DNA of 64,000 nucleotides from Fibrobacterota bacterium (GCA_028287465.1 JAQBPO010000086.1:1-64000), one strand, 5' to 3'; shown: positions 23,459 to 32,607, counted from the first letter of the stretch. Notes: generated by a model from the letters alone, not told the origin. A program made the numbers and translations.

Positions 23459-23881
23459 ATGGAATGGCTCAAAGCGGAACTCGAAGTGCGGACCCCCGGA
23501 AGGGGGCTGCACGATTTCACCGGACGCATCGCCGATCAATTGCGCGCCTGGAAGGTGGAGGAAGGCATGTGCCACCTTTACCTCCAGCACACCAGCGCCT
23601 CCCTCCTGATCAGCGAGAACTACGATCCCACCGCGCGCCAGGACCTGGAGGAATTCCTCCGCCGCATGGCGCCTGAGAACCAGCCCTGGCACAAGCACAC
23701 CCTCGAAGGCCCCGACGATTCCCCGTCGCACATGCGCGCCCTGCTTACGGGTACCAGCGAATCGATTCCCGTCGACGGCGGTAAGCTGAGCCTGGGGACC
23801 TGGCAGGGGGTATATCTCTGCGAGCATCGCACCGATCCCCATCTCCGAAGGGTGCTGATCCGTTGCCTCAAGATCCGTTGA
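23459..23881 (+). CDS. yjbQ: YjbQ / UPF0047 family protein
   Basis: A 140-residue single-domain protein of the YjbQ family, some members of which have weak thiamine-phosphate synthase activity; the physiological role is unclear. Conserved family blocks are all readable: LYLQHTSASLLISEN, DDSPSHMRALLTG and GTWQGVYLCEHR. The conserved His/Asp/Glu residues in these blocks line the presumed active site. It starts at ATG 23459, just after tonB ends (23436). The longer frame would overlap tonB. No thiamine gene is nearby, so context gives no clue to its role. Confidence 0.9.
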   Translation: MEWLKAELEVRTPGRGLHDFTGRIADQLRAWKVEEGMCHLYLQHTSASLLISENYDPTARQDLEEFLRRMAPENQPWHKHTLEGPDDSPSHMRALLTGTSESIPVDGGKLSLGTWQGVYLCEHRTDPHLRRVLIRCLKIR

Positions 23882-23930
23882 AGCCGGATTCCTTCTTGAC
23901 CGCCTTTTCCGGATTCGATTTTTCCGGGGG

Positions 23931-23961
23931 AAAAAAGCGCGGCCCCGGGGGTTGGGGCCGC
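23931..23961 (-). terminator. Rho-independent terminator of the SNase-like gene
   Basis: On the minus strand an 8-bp GC stem (23939-23946 with 23954-23961, 7-nt loop) is followed by six T. It lies 110 nt past the nuclease-like gene stop. Confidence 0.75.
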
Positions 23962-24070
23962 TGGCCCGGGGAGGGCCTTGGGATTGGGTTTTGTTGGGGG
24001 GGTTCGAGGGGTCCGATTGGGCTGGAAGGCTACCGCCGTCCATCCCGGCGCCGATGGCGCGTTTGATTTC

Positions 24071-24628
24071 CTAATTGCCGGCCTGGGTCAGGAAGGCGGT
24101 ATTGTCTTTCGAGGCGGATTCGCGCTTGGCCAATACTTCCTTGCCGAAGTCCTCCTCGTCGTCGTCCAGGGAGGCGCCCGCCCAGATACCCAGGTAGGCG
24201 TCGCGGGCTTCCTTTTCGAGCTTGGCCAGGCCCAGGTCTTCAGGGCTGTTCCGCTTGTCCCACCAGGCCAGGCCGCCCTTCACCATCTCCGCTCCCAAAT
24301 TCGTGCCGTTCGGGAGGGAGATGGCGCCGACGAGGATACCGTCGGATTCGGTGCCGGTGATGGCCACGGATACATCGTTCATGAAGGCATTGTCGGCCAC
24401 GTAGTGGCGGGCGGCCTTGCCGGCGGCGAAGGTCCTTTCCGGGCAATCGATGCCCGCGATCTTGATGCCGATGACCTTGCCCTCGGTGAGAATCTCGATG
24501 AGGTTGCCGCTCTTCACTCCGACCACCTTGCCCTTGAGGTCGGCGGCGGATGACCACAGGCGGGCAGATGACCACAGGCGGGCGGGAACGACGGTGATCA
24601 GGCTGCACAGGAGCATCAAGGTCTTCAT
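24071..24628 (-). CDS. Exported staphylococcal-nuclease-like (SNase fold) protein, catalytic residues uncertain
   Basis: A 185-residue exported protein. The ATG at 24628 (after AAGGAAAA) gives a signal peptide. The core matches the SNase/thermonuclease fold: GKVIGIKIAGIDCPE (family 'v.l.GIDaPE'), GKAARHYV and a C-terminal KGGLAWWDK-LEKEARDAYLGIW stretch ('lv..GlAw..... ..a...GlW'). The family's catalytic 'D.YGR' is replaced by TESDGILVG and the first active-site Arg is Lys, so it may bind rather than cut nucleic acid. An exact 18-bp tandem duplication near the signal peptide cleavage site encodes ARLWSS twice. Monocistronic, with its own terminator. Confidence 0.75.
   Translation of the reverse strand: MKTLMLLCSLITVVPARLWSSARLWSSAADLKGKVVGVKSGNLIEILTEGKVIGIKIAGIDCPERTFAAGKAARHYVADNAFMNDVSVAITGTESDGILVGAISLPNGTNLGAEMVKGGLAWWDKRNSPEDLGLAKLEKEARDAYLGIWAGASLDDDEEDFGKEVLAKRESASKDNTAFLTQAGN
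24549..24584. repeat. 18-bp tandem duplication inside the SNase-like gene
   Basis: Two copies of an 18-bp unit (24549-24566, 24567-24584) differ only in the last base. They add six residues in frame near the mature N-terminus, consistent with a recent slippage event. Confidence 0.85.
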
Positions 24629-24885
24629 TGGCTTTTCCTTGGGTGCCGGTGACCTCATGGTCAGGGGCGGTTTACATTAGTTATATCGGGGGCGGTTTTC
24701 GAAACCTTTACTCTTTCTTTGCCGGAGGGGATACGGGTTCGGTTCGGCGCTTACGGCATGAAATAGCGCTTTTCCGAGGATTCCAGCCCATTCCCCCGGG
24801 GAAATTGGGGCTATTGGGCCATGCTTGATGATGTTTTGGACGCGGCCGCGGTGATGGCGATCACAAGGATGGGATGCAAAGGCAA

Positions 24886-24913
24886 AGCCCCGCCTTATAG
24901 ATAAGGCGGGGCT
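24886..24913 (-). terminator. Strong hairpin terminator of the carbohydrate-binding protein gene
   Basis: A 13-bp perfect stem (24886-24898 with 24901-24913) lies 100 nt past the stop of the gene at 25014. On the minus strand it is followed by TTTGCCTTTGC, a modest T-tract. The rest of the 385-nt gap (24629-25013) shows no gene. Confidence 0.65.
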
Positions 24914-25013
24914 CGGAGGGAGGGTCGGATTAGTGGGCCGTAAGGAGGCGGCCCCGGCGGAAGGATGGCTCCATGGGTCTACTCTTAAAGAGCGGCCCGG
25001 AGCCGGGTGATGC

Positions 25014-25988
25014 TCAGAGCGCGTCCGAACCGGTGAAGACGCGGAGGAAGACCGTCGCGGCCTGGTGGCCGGACAGGCTCAGGGATACGTTCTCCTGGCC
25101 CTTCGCGAAGGCGGCCTTGGCCACGGTCTTGCCCGACAGGTCGATGGCGGCCACGGTGCCGGCCAGGTTACGGTAGGCGGCAGGCACCGAGAAGCGCAGG
25201 GACTTACCGTCGGCGGATGCGCGCAGGGCCTGGGACAGGTTGGAGCGCGAAACGTCGCGGATGCCGGCAAGAGGGCTCTTCCAGCCATTGATGGTCAAAT
25301 CGTCGATGAGCAGCTCGCCGCTGGTGGCGTTGGGATTGCTCGCGTCCTTCTGGATGGCGAAATTCAATCCCTGCAGCAGCTTCAGGTTGAGGGGCTTGTC
25401 CTTGCCCTGGCCGTAGGTCGACTTGAAAACGATTCCGGAGGTGCCGGAGAAGTTCGCGGTGTACCGCTTCCACGTCGAAGTGACGGGCACGGCGGCGCGG
25501 GCCCAGCTGTAATCGGTGATGTCCGTGGTCAGGAAGATGACCGAGATGGTTACCGCGGGGGTGGCCTTGGCCCAGAAGGAAATGGAGGTCGCGCCGGTGA
25601 TGTCCAGCTGGGTGGTGGCGAGGATCGGCTCCACATTGGTGCCGAAGGTGACTTCATTGGGATAGGTGCAGCCGGCTCCGCAGGCGGGCTTGACCGTGCC
25701 CAGGGTATAGGCCATCCGGCCGGAATACATGCCGCCTGCCGTAGCGTTCTCGCCGAAGCTGGTGGGTCCGAAAATGGGGGGATTGGCCGTGGTATCGCCG
25801 CTGGTGACCTTGGAATTGCCGCCCGATCCCTGATCCGTCACGTAGAACCAGAATCCCTGGATATTGTTCATGTTCGTCTGGGTTTCGAAATCCGCGACGA
25901 TGGTGGAGTCCGCCGCGACGGCCTTTGCGACAGGGGCGAGAATGGTGGCTGCTGCGATCAGCGAATAACGGAGGATCTTGGTGTTCAC
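25014..25988 (-). CDS. Secreted carbohydrate-binding-like protein with C-terminal sorting-like domain
   Basis: A 324-residue exported protein starting with GTG 25988 after AAGGAC. The signal peptide ends at about KAVAA. The main domain (about 28-240) opens with STIVADFETQTNMNN and contains SISFWAKA, YTANFSG and GELLIDDLTINGW, the pattern of CIA30/CBM11-like jelly-roll domains ('i.DFE', 'l.FwAk', 'iDdi.l'). The last ~75 residues (LAGTVAAIDLSGKTVAKAAF and VFLRVFTG) look like the beta-sandwich sorting domain at the end of other secreted proteins in the window. It is divergent from the GH10 xylanase gene, so a plant-polysaccharide role is likely but inferred. It has no visible catalytic motif. 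Confidence 0.65.
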   Translation of the reverse strand: MNTKILRYSLIAAATILAPVAKAVAADSTIVADFETQTNMNNIQGFWFYVTDQGSGGNSKVTSGDTTANPPIFGPTSFGENATAGGMYSGRMAYTLGTVKPACGAGCTYPNEVTFGTNVEPILATTQLDITGATSISFWAKATPAVTISVIFLTTDITDYSWARAAVPVTSTWKRYTANFSGTSGIVFKSTYGQGKDKPLNLKLLQGLNFAIQKDASNPNATSGELLIDDLTINGWKSPLAGIRDVSRSNLSQALRASADGKSLRFSVPAAYRNLAGTVAAIDLSGKTVAKAAFAKGQENVSLSLSGHQAATVFLRVFTGSDAL

Positions 25989-26466
25989 GATGTTTCGTCC
26001 TTGGTGAGGTGGTCCGGTCGCCTGCCTGCCAAGGCTGCCGACCCGGCCTCAAGGTATCCTCGGGCCCAGGCTTACTCAAGCGGTTCATGGCCGCCGGGAT
26101 CGAATGCGTTCCCTGGCTGGAGAACCCCTATGCGGCCTATCCGCGAGGGCGCAGGGCGAAGGGTAGGTCCCTGCGGCCCTGTCAAGGGCGCCATCAGGCG
26201 CCGCCATCGGATCGCGGAATGGGCGGAGAACGGAGGCCACCGCGTCACGACCACCATGAATACTGGTGTCCTATTCCGGGAAATCCCTGCCGCAGGGGGA
26301 CGCGACCGCGTCTATCCCCGGATTGGGCGCCAGGGCGCGACCCTTTTGAAATCCCCAAAAAAACGGGATTTCCGGAACGTGCCGCTCGTTTCGTACAACA
26401 AAAGAGGCAAGAACTACCTGGCCCGGGCCTGACCCGGCCCTATTTTGATCAAGGTCGGGGGGTATC
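25989..26466. other. Divergent intergenic region with an inverted repeat
   Basis: A 478-nt gap between the divergent carbohydrate-binding and GH10 genes. It must hold both promoters, but I see no convincing boxes. An 8-bp inverted repeat GAAATCCC/GGGATTTC (26348-26355 and 26365-26372, loop with seven A) lies 95 bp before the GH10 start. Without a T-run it could be an operator. Open frames here lack ribosome-binding sites and are rejected. Confidence 0.35.
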
Positions 26467-27615
26467 ATGGCAATGAGCAGGTTGGCTTTCGCGCTATCGG
26501 TATCGGCCGTGGCGGGAGCGGCGGCGTCGGCACGGTCCGTATCCGCCCAGGAAACCCTGGGCAGCCTCGCCAGGAAGCGCGGGGTCTACGTGGGGGCAGC
26601 CGTGGGCGGCGCCTTCTGGGGCGGCGATGCGCGCTATCGGGAAACCCTGAAGCGCGAGTTCAATATCATGGTCGCCGAGAACGCGATGAAGTTCGATCAG
26701 GTCGAGCCGAAGCGCAACCAGTTCTCCTGGAAGCAAGCGGATGATCTCGCGGCCTTCGCCCAGGCGAACGGCATGGCCCTGCGCGGGCACAACCTGGTCT
26801 GGCATCAGTCCAGCGGATGGATCGAAGCCGCGACCGGGATGGAGCGCGCCGATATGCTGACCGCCCTCAAGACCCACATCGACAGCGTGGTGGGCAGGTA
26901 CCGCGGACGGATCCTGGAATGGGACGTGGTGAACGAGGCGGTGGACGACAATGCCGGTTTGCGGAACACCTTCTGGCGCCAACGCATCGGGGACGATTAC
27001 CTGGACTCCGCCTTCACCTGGGCGCATAAGGCCGATCCCGCCGCCCTGCTGTTCTACAACGATTATTCCGGCGAAGGCATGGGAGGGAAATCCGATCGGA
27101 TCTACGCCCTTATGAAAGGCATGAAGGATAGAGGCGTGCCGATCCACGGCGTGGGCCTGCAATGCCACTTCGCGGCTTCGAAGTCCTTTTCCGCCACGGA
27201 CATCGACAAGAACATGAAGCGCCTGGGCGCCCTGGGCCTGCGCGTATCCATAACGGAACTGGACTTCCGCGTGACCCTGCCCGCGGATTCCGCCGGACTG
27301 GCCATCCAGCGGGACAACTATGCGCTTCTGTTGAATGCCTGCCTGGCCAACCCCAATTGCAAATCCTTCCTTACCTGGGGTTTCACCGATGCATATTCGT
27401 GGGTGCCGGGCTTTTTCCCGGGCACGGGGGACGCTCTGCCGTTCGATAAGGATTACAAACCCAAGCCCGCCTACGATGGAATGAAAAGGGTCCTGGCCGA
27501 CGTCACGGCCATCCGGAACCGGAATGGACCGGGAAGGGGAGCCCTAAGGGCGGCCGGAGCCGCCCTAGGTGGGATTCGCAACGCTTTGGGGAGATGGCTG
27601 GGGCTGGCGGATTAA
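26467..27615 (+). CDS. GH10 endo-1,4-beta-xylanase, exported
   Basis: Glycoside hydrolase family 10, a retaining enzyme that cuts xylan backbones outside the inner membrane. After a signal peptide (ending SVSAQ) come the (beta/alpha)8 barrel marks: FNIMVAENAMKFDQVEP, RGHNLVWHQ, the acid/base Glu157 in EWDVVNEAVDD, FYNDY, HGVGLQCHF and the nucleophile Glu264 in VSITELDFRV, then FLTWGFTDAYSW. The 382-residue protein is a single catalytic domain plus a short basic Gly/Ala/Arg tail, without a visible carbohydrate-binding or sorting domain. Its stop interlocks with that of the convergent gene in a shared TTAA. The neighbouring divergent gene encodes a carbohydrate-binding-like protein. Confidence 0.95.
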   Translation: MAMSRLAFALSVSAVAGAAASARSVSAQETLGSLARKRGVYVGAAVGGAFWGGDARYRETLKREFNIMVAENAMKFDQVEPKRNQFSWKQADDLAAFAQANGMALRGHNLVWHQSSGWIEAATGMERADMLTALKTHIDSVVGRYRGRILEWDVVNEAVDDNAGLRNTFWRQRIGDDYLDSAFTWAHKADPAALLFYNDYSGEGMGGKSDRIYALMKGMKDRGVPIHGVGLQCHFAASKSFSATDIDKNMKRLGALGLRVSITELDFRVTLPADSAGLAIQRDNYALLLNACLANPNCKSFLTWGFTDAYSWVPGFFPGTGDALPFDKDYKPKPAYDGMKRVLADVTAIRNRNGPGRGALRAAGAALGGIRNALGRWLGLAD

Positions 27616-28856
27616 CCTGAACATGGCGTCGGCGTGGGAGGAGGATCCACGGGGGTAACGCCGTTGTCAACTATCTTCCAGACGTGGATGACCGGGATTT
27701 CCCCGTTGCTGGATTCTCCCGCATACAGGATTTTACGCACGGAATCGTAGGCGAAAGCGTTCAGGAAATTCCTGTCGCAAGTGGTTTTGTTGCCCCAGAT
27801 GAGCACGTCGTTCAGGTTTATGGCGGCGTACGGCTGGGGGATATGCGGCTCCATCTGGCGGAGAGCGACCTTGCCCAGCTCATCGGGATCATAGAAGATC
27901 ACGTAGGGGCGGTAGCCATTCAGGTCATGATATCCCTGCTCATTGCAATAATTGCCGTAGGCGGGTTTGCCCATCCCCTTGCGGCCGGTGAACAGGACCG
28001 CGCTCTTGCTCCCGGATTCGATCCAGGTTCCCGCATAATACACGTCCCCGCCCCGGGAATAGCTCTTGAGCCCGCCTCCCGATTGCTTGTACCGCAAGAT
28101 GGGCAAGGTCGTGACCGTCGACGAGGTAGGGTTCGACCAGGGAGCCATCACGGACAGGGCCGGCCCCTCCCCGCACAAATCCCCTTCCCGGTGACGTCCT
28201 CCCGCCAACAGCATTCCCGGCGCGTACCGGTTCGCCCAGGAAGACGGAACGGCGAAGAGGTAATCGTTATAACAATGGGCCGCATCGGGAAGGAAGGAGC
28301 GGGGCGCCGTCTGGTTGGCGAAATTCACATCCGCCATGACGAAGCTTTTCTGGCCGTCGGGCGGGAGATAGGCGTCGCCATGGGTGGCGAGGATTTTGTC
28401 CGTTTTCTGGGTACCCTGCGCCGGCATGTACTCGATGTCCATGACCGAGATGCCCGATGGGGAGGAGGTGGATCCAAGCCGGCGGAATGGGGAAATGATC
28501 TGGGCGACGGGAAGCGCGTCGATGTTCTTCGAGTTCACCGGGGCCGGTATGGAGATTTCGGCCACCATCTGCTCTTGGGAATGCCCCCCGATGAACATCG
28601 ACCCCGGAAATCCGTCGGCCGCGCCCGCGGCGTCTCCGTTCGGATAAAAGGTCATCGCGCCGATGAGGTAGGTAAGGCCGTATTTGGATCCGGCCAGGCT
28701 GGTGGAAAGCTTGAAAGCGCCCTGGTATTGCAGATCGCGGGGAAGGATTAGCCGGGAGGTATCCAATACGGCCGGCGAGGGGTAGAAGGGATCGTCCGCT
28801 GAGGCGCATTGGATCGCGGCCAGCGCAAGGAAAATGGCTATTGGAATCTGCTTCAT
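27612..28856 (-). CDS. Exported protein of unknown function
   Basis: A 414-residue protein with a clear signal peptide (ending CASA) and a GGAGTG ribosome-binding site. I recognise no family. It is rich in Gly/Pro/aromatic residues and short beta-like segments (GSMFIGGHSQEQMVAEI, GMLLAGGRHREG, VLFTGRKGMGKPAYG), which fits a beta-propeller-like extracellular domain. Four to six cysteines (for example HCYNDY, YCNEQG, TTCDRNF) could form disulfides. It ends in a proline-rich tail (DPPPTPTPCSG). Its stop codon overlaps that of the GH10 gene. Context with xylanase and carbohydrate-binding genes hints at polysaccharide work, without direct support. Confidence 0.7.
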   Translation of the reverse strand: MKQIPIAIFLALAAIQCASADDPFYPSPAVLDTSRLILPRDLQYQGAFKLSTSLAGSKYGLTYLIGAMTFYPNGDAAGAADGFPGSMFIGGHSQEQMVAEISIPAPVNSKNIDALPVAQIISPFRRLGSTSSPSGISVMDIEYMPAQGTQKTDKILATHGDAYLPPDGQKSFVMADVNFANQTAPRSFLPDAAHCYNDYLFAVPSSWANRYAPGMLLAGGRHREGDLCGEGPALSVMAPWSNPTSSTVTTLPILRYKQSGGGLKSYSRGGDVYYAGTWIESGSKSAVLFTGRKGMGKPAYGNYCNEQGYHDLNGYRPYVIFYDPDELGKVALRQMEPHIPQPYAAINLNDVLIWGNKTTCDRNFLNAFAYDSVRKILYAGESSNGEIPVIHVWKIVDNGVTPVDPPPTPTPCSG

Positions 28857-29171
28857 CGATCACTCCGATTCACATTGGTGTTATCTCCCCGTAGAGCCCT
28901 GTAAATCGAATATATGCTCCGGCCGTGGCGAGGCCAGTCCATGAGGGGATCGGAACCGGGAACATAGGTAACGCTAAAGGCACGGTTTCTTTTTTCCGGC
29001 GAAATCGGCGGCGGATCGGCCCATCAACAGGCTCCATGTCGGCGATCAATCCACAATTGGAACCGGACTCGGGATGATTACGGGTACATGGCGCCATATC
29101 CGGGCGCGTCCGCGGGCATTGCGCGATAATGCGCAGGAGAATACGCTATCGGCCTTGGCGACAAAGGCCCG
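28857..29171. other. Intergenic region without a supported gene
   Basis: A 315-nt gap between the hybrid kinase and the exported protein, both on the minus strand. It holds the promoter region of the latter. TATATTCG (near 28910) and TTTACA are AT-rich candidates. A 75-codon frame in it has no ribosome-binding site. No strong terminator for the kinase is visible, only a weak TGCGC/GCGCA stem. Confidence 0.4.
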
Positions 29172-31619
29172 TCAGAACTGGCCGGCCAGATCGCGATGCT
29201 CGGCGGGCTTCCCGTCCAGGACTTCGCGCACCTTGGTGGCCAAGGTCTTGGGCGTGAATGGCTTGGCCAGGAAGGCGTCGGAATTGCCTTGGGACGATTC
29301 GCGGCCCGGTTCTCCCGGCACGGAAGCCTTCAGGCCGCCGGGACCGTTGAGAACGGCGTCCTCGCTGTATCCGGAAATGAAAAGCACGCGCATTTCCGGG
29401 CGCAAGGGCTTCAGGTGCTCCGCGAGTTCCTTGCCGCTCATGTTCGCCATCACCATATCGGTCAGGAGCATGTGGATGGGTCCCTTATGGCGCTGGCTGA
29501 TGAGGATGGCCTCCCCGCCCTGGCGCGCCTCGAGGACATCGTAGCCGTGCATGCGCAGGATCTCCCGCACCAAGGTCCGCACAGCCTCTTCGTCCTCCAC
29601 CAACAGGATGGTCTCCACTCCCTTGAGCGACTCCGCGGGCGCAGCGGGGAATTGCGCGGAGGCTTCCTTGTCCACCCTAGGCAGGAAGACCTTGAACGTG
29701 GTGCCCCGGCCCTTCTCGCTTTCCACCGCGATGGTGCCTCCGCTTTGCTTCACGATCCCATAGACGGCGGAAAGGCCCAGGCCCTGCCCCTGGCCGTCCC
29801 CCTTGGTCGTGAAGAAGGGCTCGAAGAGGTGGGCCTTCACTTCCTCGTCCATGCCCTTGCCCGTATCGCTGACCGCGATCATGACATAGGAACCCGGCAC
29901 CAGGAACAATTCGCCGCGGGCATAGGTGCCTTCGAGCTCCACGTTGGCGGTCTCCAGGGACAACTGCCCGCCGCCGGGCATGGCATCCCTGGCGTTAAGG
30001 GCGAGGTTCAGGATGACCTGTTCCATCTGGCCAGGGTCCGCCCAGACGTCGCCCAGGTTCGGATCCAGGACGGTCACCAATTCGATGTCCTCGCGGATAA
30101 GCCGCCGGAGCATCTTGTCCATCTCGCCCACCATCTGGTTGAGCTTGACGGCCTTGGGGGAGAGGACCTGCTTGCGGCTGAAGGCGAGCAATTGGCGGGT
30201 CAGGGCGGTGGCCCGGTCCGCGGCCTTGCGGATTTCCTCGAGGTTCTTGCGTTGCGCCTCCCCGATCGGGGAGGCCGAGCCGGCCGTCGAAACCGCGGTC
30301 CCGGCCGCCGGGGCGGCGGTTCCGCTGAGCAGGATTTCCGCGTACCCGGTGATGGCGGTCAGCAGGTTGTTGAAATCGTGGGCGACCCCGCCCGCCACCC
30401 GGCCGATGGCTTCCATCTTCCGGGAATGGCGTAGCTGCTCTTCGCTCCGGCGCAAGGCGTCCTCGGCGCGGCGGCGATCGGTGACGTTGATTCCCACCCC
30501 GATGACCCCGGCCACCTCGTCATAGCCTTTGAAGACCGGGCTGAAATAGGTCTCGAACCACATGCCGTCCATCTCCGCCGTGGAGGTGAACTCCTCGCCC
30601 GAGAGCGCGCGGCGGACGTTCATGCGGATTTGCGGCGCGTGGCGGTAGATCTCGAAGGCGGACTTGCCGACGGCCTCGCCGGGCTTGAGGCCCAACGCTT
30701 CCAGGCCACGGCCTTCACACAGGGTGAAGGTCCCCTTCGCATCCAGGGCGAACAGGACGATGGGCGCGTTGGAGATGACCGTGCGCAAGTGCTCCTTGCT
30801 GCGGCGCAAATCCTCCTCGGCGCGGCGGCGCTCGGTCACGTCCACGGCCAGGCCCATGACGCCTTCCACCGCGCTTTCACCGCCGGGGCCGCCCGGCCCG
30901 GGCAAAGCGCGCAAGTGGATTTCGAAAATGTTGCCGGCGATCTCCACGGACTCGTCCACATCGCGGCCTTCCAGGGCGCGCCGAACGGGGCCTTGCATGG
31001 ACTTCATGGGAGAGGGGCGGGAGAACACCGATTGGCCCTGCAGTTCCAGGGGCTTCACATCCATGGCTTCCAGGCCCTTGCCTTCGGCCATGGTGAAAAC
31101 GCCTTCCTTGTCGAACGCGAAAAGGACCAGGGGGGAATGGGCCAGGACGGCGCGCAGGACACCGTCGCTCTTGCGCAAGGTCTGCTCGCTCTTGCGGAGG
31201 ATCTCCTCGCGGCCTTTGCGTTCCGCTATGTCCCGCGCGGTGACCACGCGCAGGGAACGGCCCTGCCAGGGGAACGGATAGCCGGAGACCTCCAGGCGGA
31301 TGCGGGACCCGTCCCTGCGAAGACCGGAACTCTCCAAGGGAGCAAGCGAGCCCTGGTCCGGAAGGGTCAAATCGGGCATGAAGGCGGCCAAGGGCTTACC
31401 CGGGAAATCCGCATCCAGCCAGCCGAACAGGTTGTCCCAGGCGGGATTGGTTTCGGAAAGGGAGTTCCCGTCGAGCAGGGCCATGGCTTCAGGGGCTTTG
31501 GAGAAAAGCTGCCGGAAGGTGCCGCAATCGGACGCGGGGGATGGAGTTGTCTTTCGGCCTCGGATCGACTCGAGGGCGGTCAGCAGGAAATTCCTTCCGC
31601 CGCTTCCGCCCGCATCCAT
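29172..31619 (-). CDS. Hybrid sensor histidine kinase with three PAS domains and a receiver
   Basis: An 815-residue cytosolic hybrid kinase with no TM segment. Three PAS domains lie at about 35-140, 150-270 and 275-390. The second and third are near-duplicates (VLFAFDKEGVFTMAEGKGLEAM against VLFALDAKGTFTLCEGRGLEAL). The HisKA phosphoacceptor is His414 in GGVAHDFNNLL, which is typical of the PAS-GGDEF-like 'HDFNN' class. The ATPase domain has NLALNARDAM, DTGKGM and GQGLGLSAVYGIV. The receiver (about 668-815) has phosphoacceptor Asp721 (LLTDMVM) and FLAKPFTP, with a ~20-residue insertion before it. AGGGGA precedes the ATG. The single receiver at 31929 is similar and probably its partner. Confidence 0.92.
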   Translation of the reverse strand: MDAGGSGGRNFLLTALESIRGRKTTPSPASDCGTFRQLFSKAPEAMALLDGNSLSETNPAWDNLFGWLDADFPGKPLAAFMPDLTLPDQGSLAPLESSGLRRDGSRIRLEVSGYPFPWQGRSLRVVTARDIAERKGREEILRKSEQTLRKSDGVLRAVLAHSPLVLFAFDKEGVFTMAEGKGLEAMDVKPLELQGQSVFSRPSPMKSMQGPVRRALEGRDVDESVEIAGNIFEIHLRALPGPGGPGGESAVEGVMGLAVDVTERRRAEEDLRRSKEHLRTVISNAPIVLFALDAKGTFTLCEGRGLEALGLKPGEAVGKSAFEIYRHAPQIRMNVRRALSGEEFTSTAEMDGMWFETYFSPVFKGYDEVAGVIGVGINVTDRRRAEDALRRSEEQLRHSRKMEAIGRVAGGVAHDFNNLLTAITGYAEILLSGTAAPAAGTAVSTAGSASPIGEAQRKNLEEIRKAADRATALTRQLLAFSRKQVLSPKAVKLNQMVGEMDKMLRRLIREDIELVTVLDPNLGDVWADPGQMEQVILNLALNARDAMPGGGQLSLETANVELEGTYARGELFLVPGSYVMIAVSDTGKGMDEEVKAHLFEPFFTTKGDGQGQGLGLSAVYGIVKQSGGTIAVESEKGRGTTFKVFLPRVDKEASAQFPAAPAESLKGVETILLVEDEEAVRTLVREILRMHGYDVLEARQGGEAILISQRHKGPIHMLLTDMVMANMSGKELAEHLKPLRPEMRVLFISGYSEDAVLNGPGGLKASVPGEPGRESSQGNSDAFLAKPFTPKTLATKVREVLDGKPAEHRDLAGQF

Positions 31620-31928
31620 GGCTATTCCCCTTTTCCGTGGTTGAGATGGTTCCGGGAATGGGATCCCCGGATTCGAGGGAGGGGCGACCTTTCATGATGC
31701 CCACGCCTGCCGACAGGACACCTATATAATTTATTCGCTACGGGGATCCCAGAAAAAAATCGCACGCATCGCCCCTTATTCCGTGAGGTCCGTATCGATA
31801 CTATTTTATTGATGTCCCGCCCCCGAAACCCCTTCCGGAGCGTGCGGCATGCCCATGCCGGTTCCGCATTCCGCTAATGAAATTTTCCCCGGGGGGGGAG
31901 ACAAGGAAAATCCTGAAGGAACTGGAAT
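31620..31928. other. Promoter region of the hybrid kinase
   Basis: A 309-nt gap. On the minus strand TTATATAGG (near 31722-31731) is a plausible -10 for the kinase, with a leader of about 95 nt. No gene or terminator is evident. A run of eight G near 31892 is the only other oddity. Confidence 0.4.
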
Positions 31929-32324
31929 TTAGGCGGGGTGGCGGGTATCGACGAAGGCGGAGCGGACCTTTTCCAGCAAATCCTTGGGCGTGAAGGGCTT
32001 GGCCAGGAAGGAGGCGCGGGCCTCTTCGACTTCCTGTTGGACCATGGCATTGCTGGAGTACCCGGAGATGTATAGGACGGCGATGTCAGGTCGCATGAGG
32101 CGGATGCATTTGGCCAGTTCGCAGCCGCTCAGGAAGGGGTCCATTTTGACGTCGGTCAGCAGCATATGCACCGTAGCTTTATAGCTGTCCAGCAGGATCA
32201 GGGCTTCATCGCTGTGCTGGGCCTTCAAAACATGGTACCCATCCCCTTCCAACACCAAGGCCGCCAGGTTCCGGATGGAATCCTCATCGTCCACAAGCAG
32301 AATGGTCTTGGGGCTATCGGGCAT
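31929..32324 (-). CDS. Single-domain receiver protein
   Basis: A 131-residue receiver: DDE at 12-14, phosphoacceptor Asp58 (VHMLLTDVKMD), the YISGYSS switch segment and Lys in FLAKPFTPKDLLEKVR. It closely resembles the receiver fused to the kinase at 29172 (shared HMLLTD, ISGYS and FLAKPFTPK), so the pair probably forms a phosphorelay. The ATG at 32324 follows GAGAGG by 8 nt. A GTG three codons upstream is too close to that site. It has no output domain. The gene is upstream of the kinase on the same strand, separated by 309 nt. Confidence 0.88.
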   Translation of the reverse strand: MPDSPKTILLVDDEDSIRNLAALVLEGDGYHVLKAQHSDEALILLDSYKATVHMLLTDVKMDPFLSGCELAKCIRLMRPDIAVLYISGYSSNAMVQQEVEEARASFLAKPFTPKDLLEKVRSAFVDTRHPA

Positions 32325-32607
32325 GGTTTTCACCTCTCGAATCTAAAGGGGAGCCTCGGTCGTATACCATTAATAAGCTACCATATTTGACTACTCGGGG
32401 GAAAAGCGGCTTGCGATCCGTTCTCCGGGTCCAAGAACCAATCCCGGCGTCCCCGGAACCCGGCCCAAATCGCGCTTATTCCCGGAGAACGGCGAAGGTG
32501 TCCATTGCGCTTACAAGGCCGATTGGGTTAGATTAGCCTTCCTGGCCATCGGGGCGGACCCCCGGATACCGGGGGAAACGGTGCTTTCCCCCCACCAAGG
32601 AGCTTTC

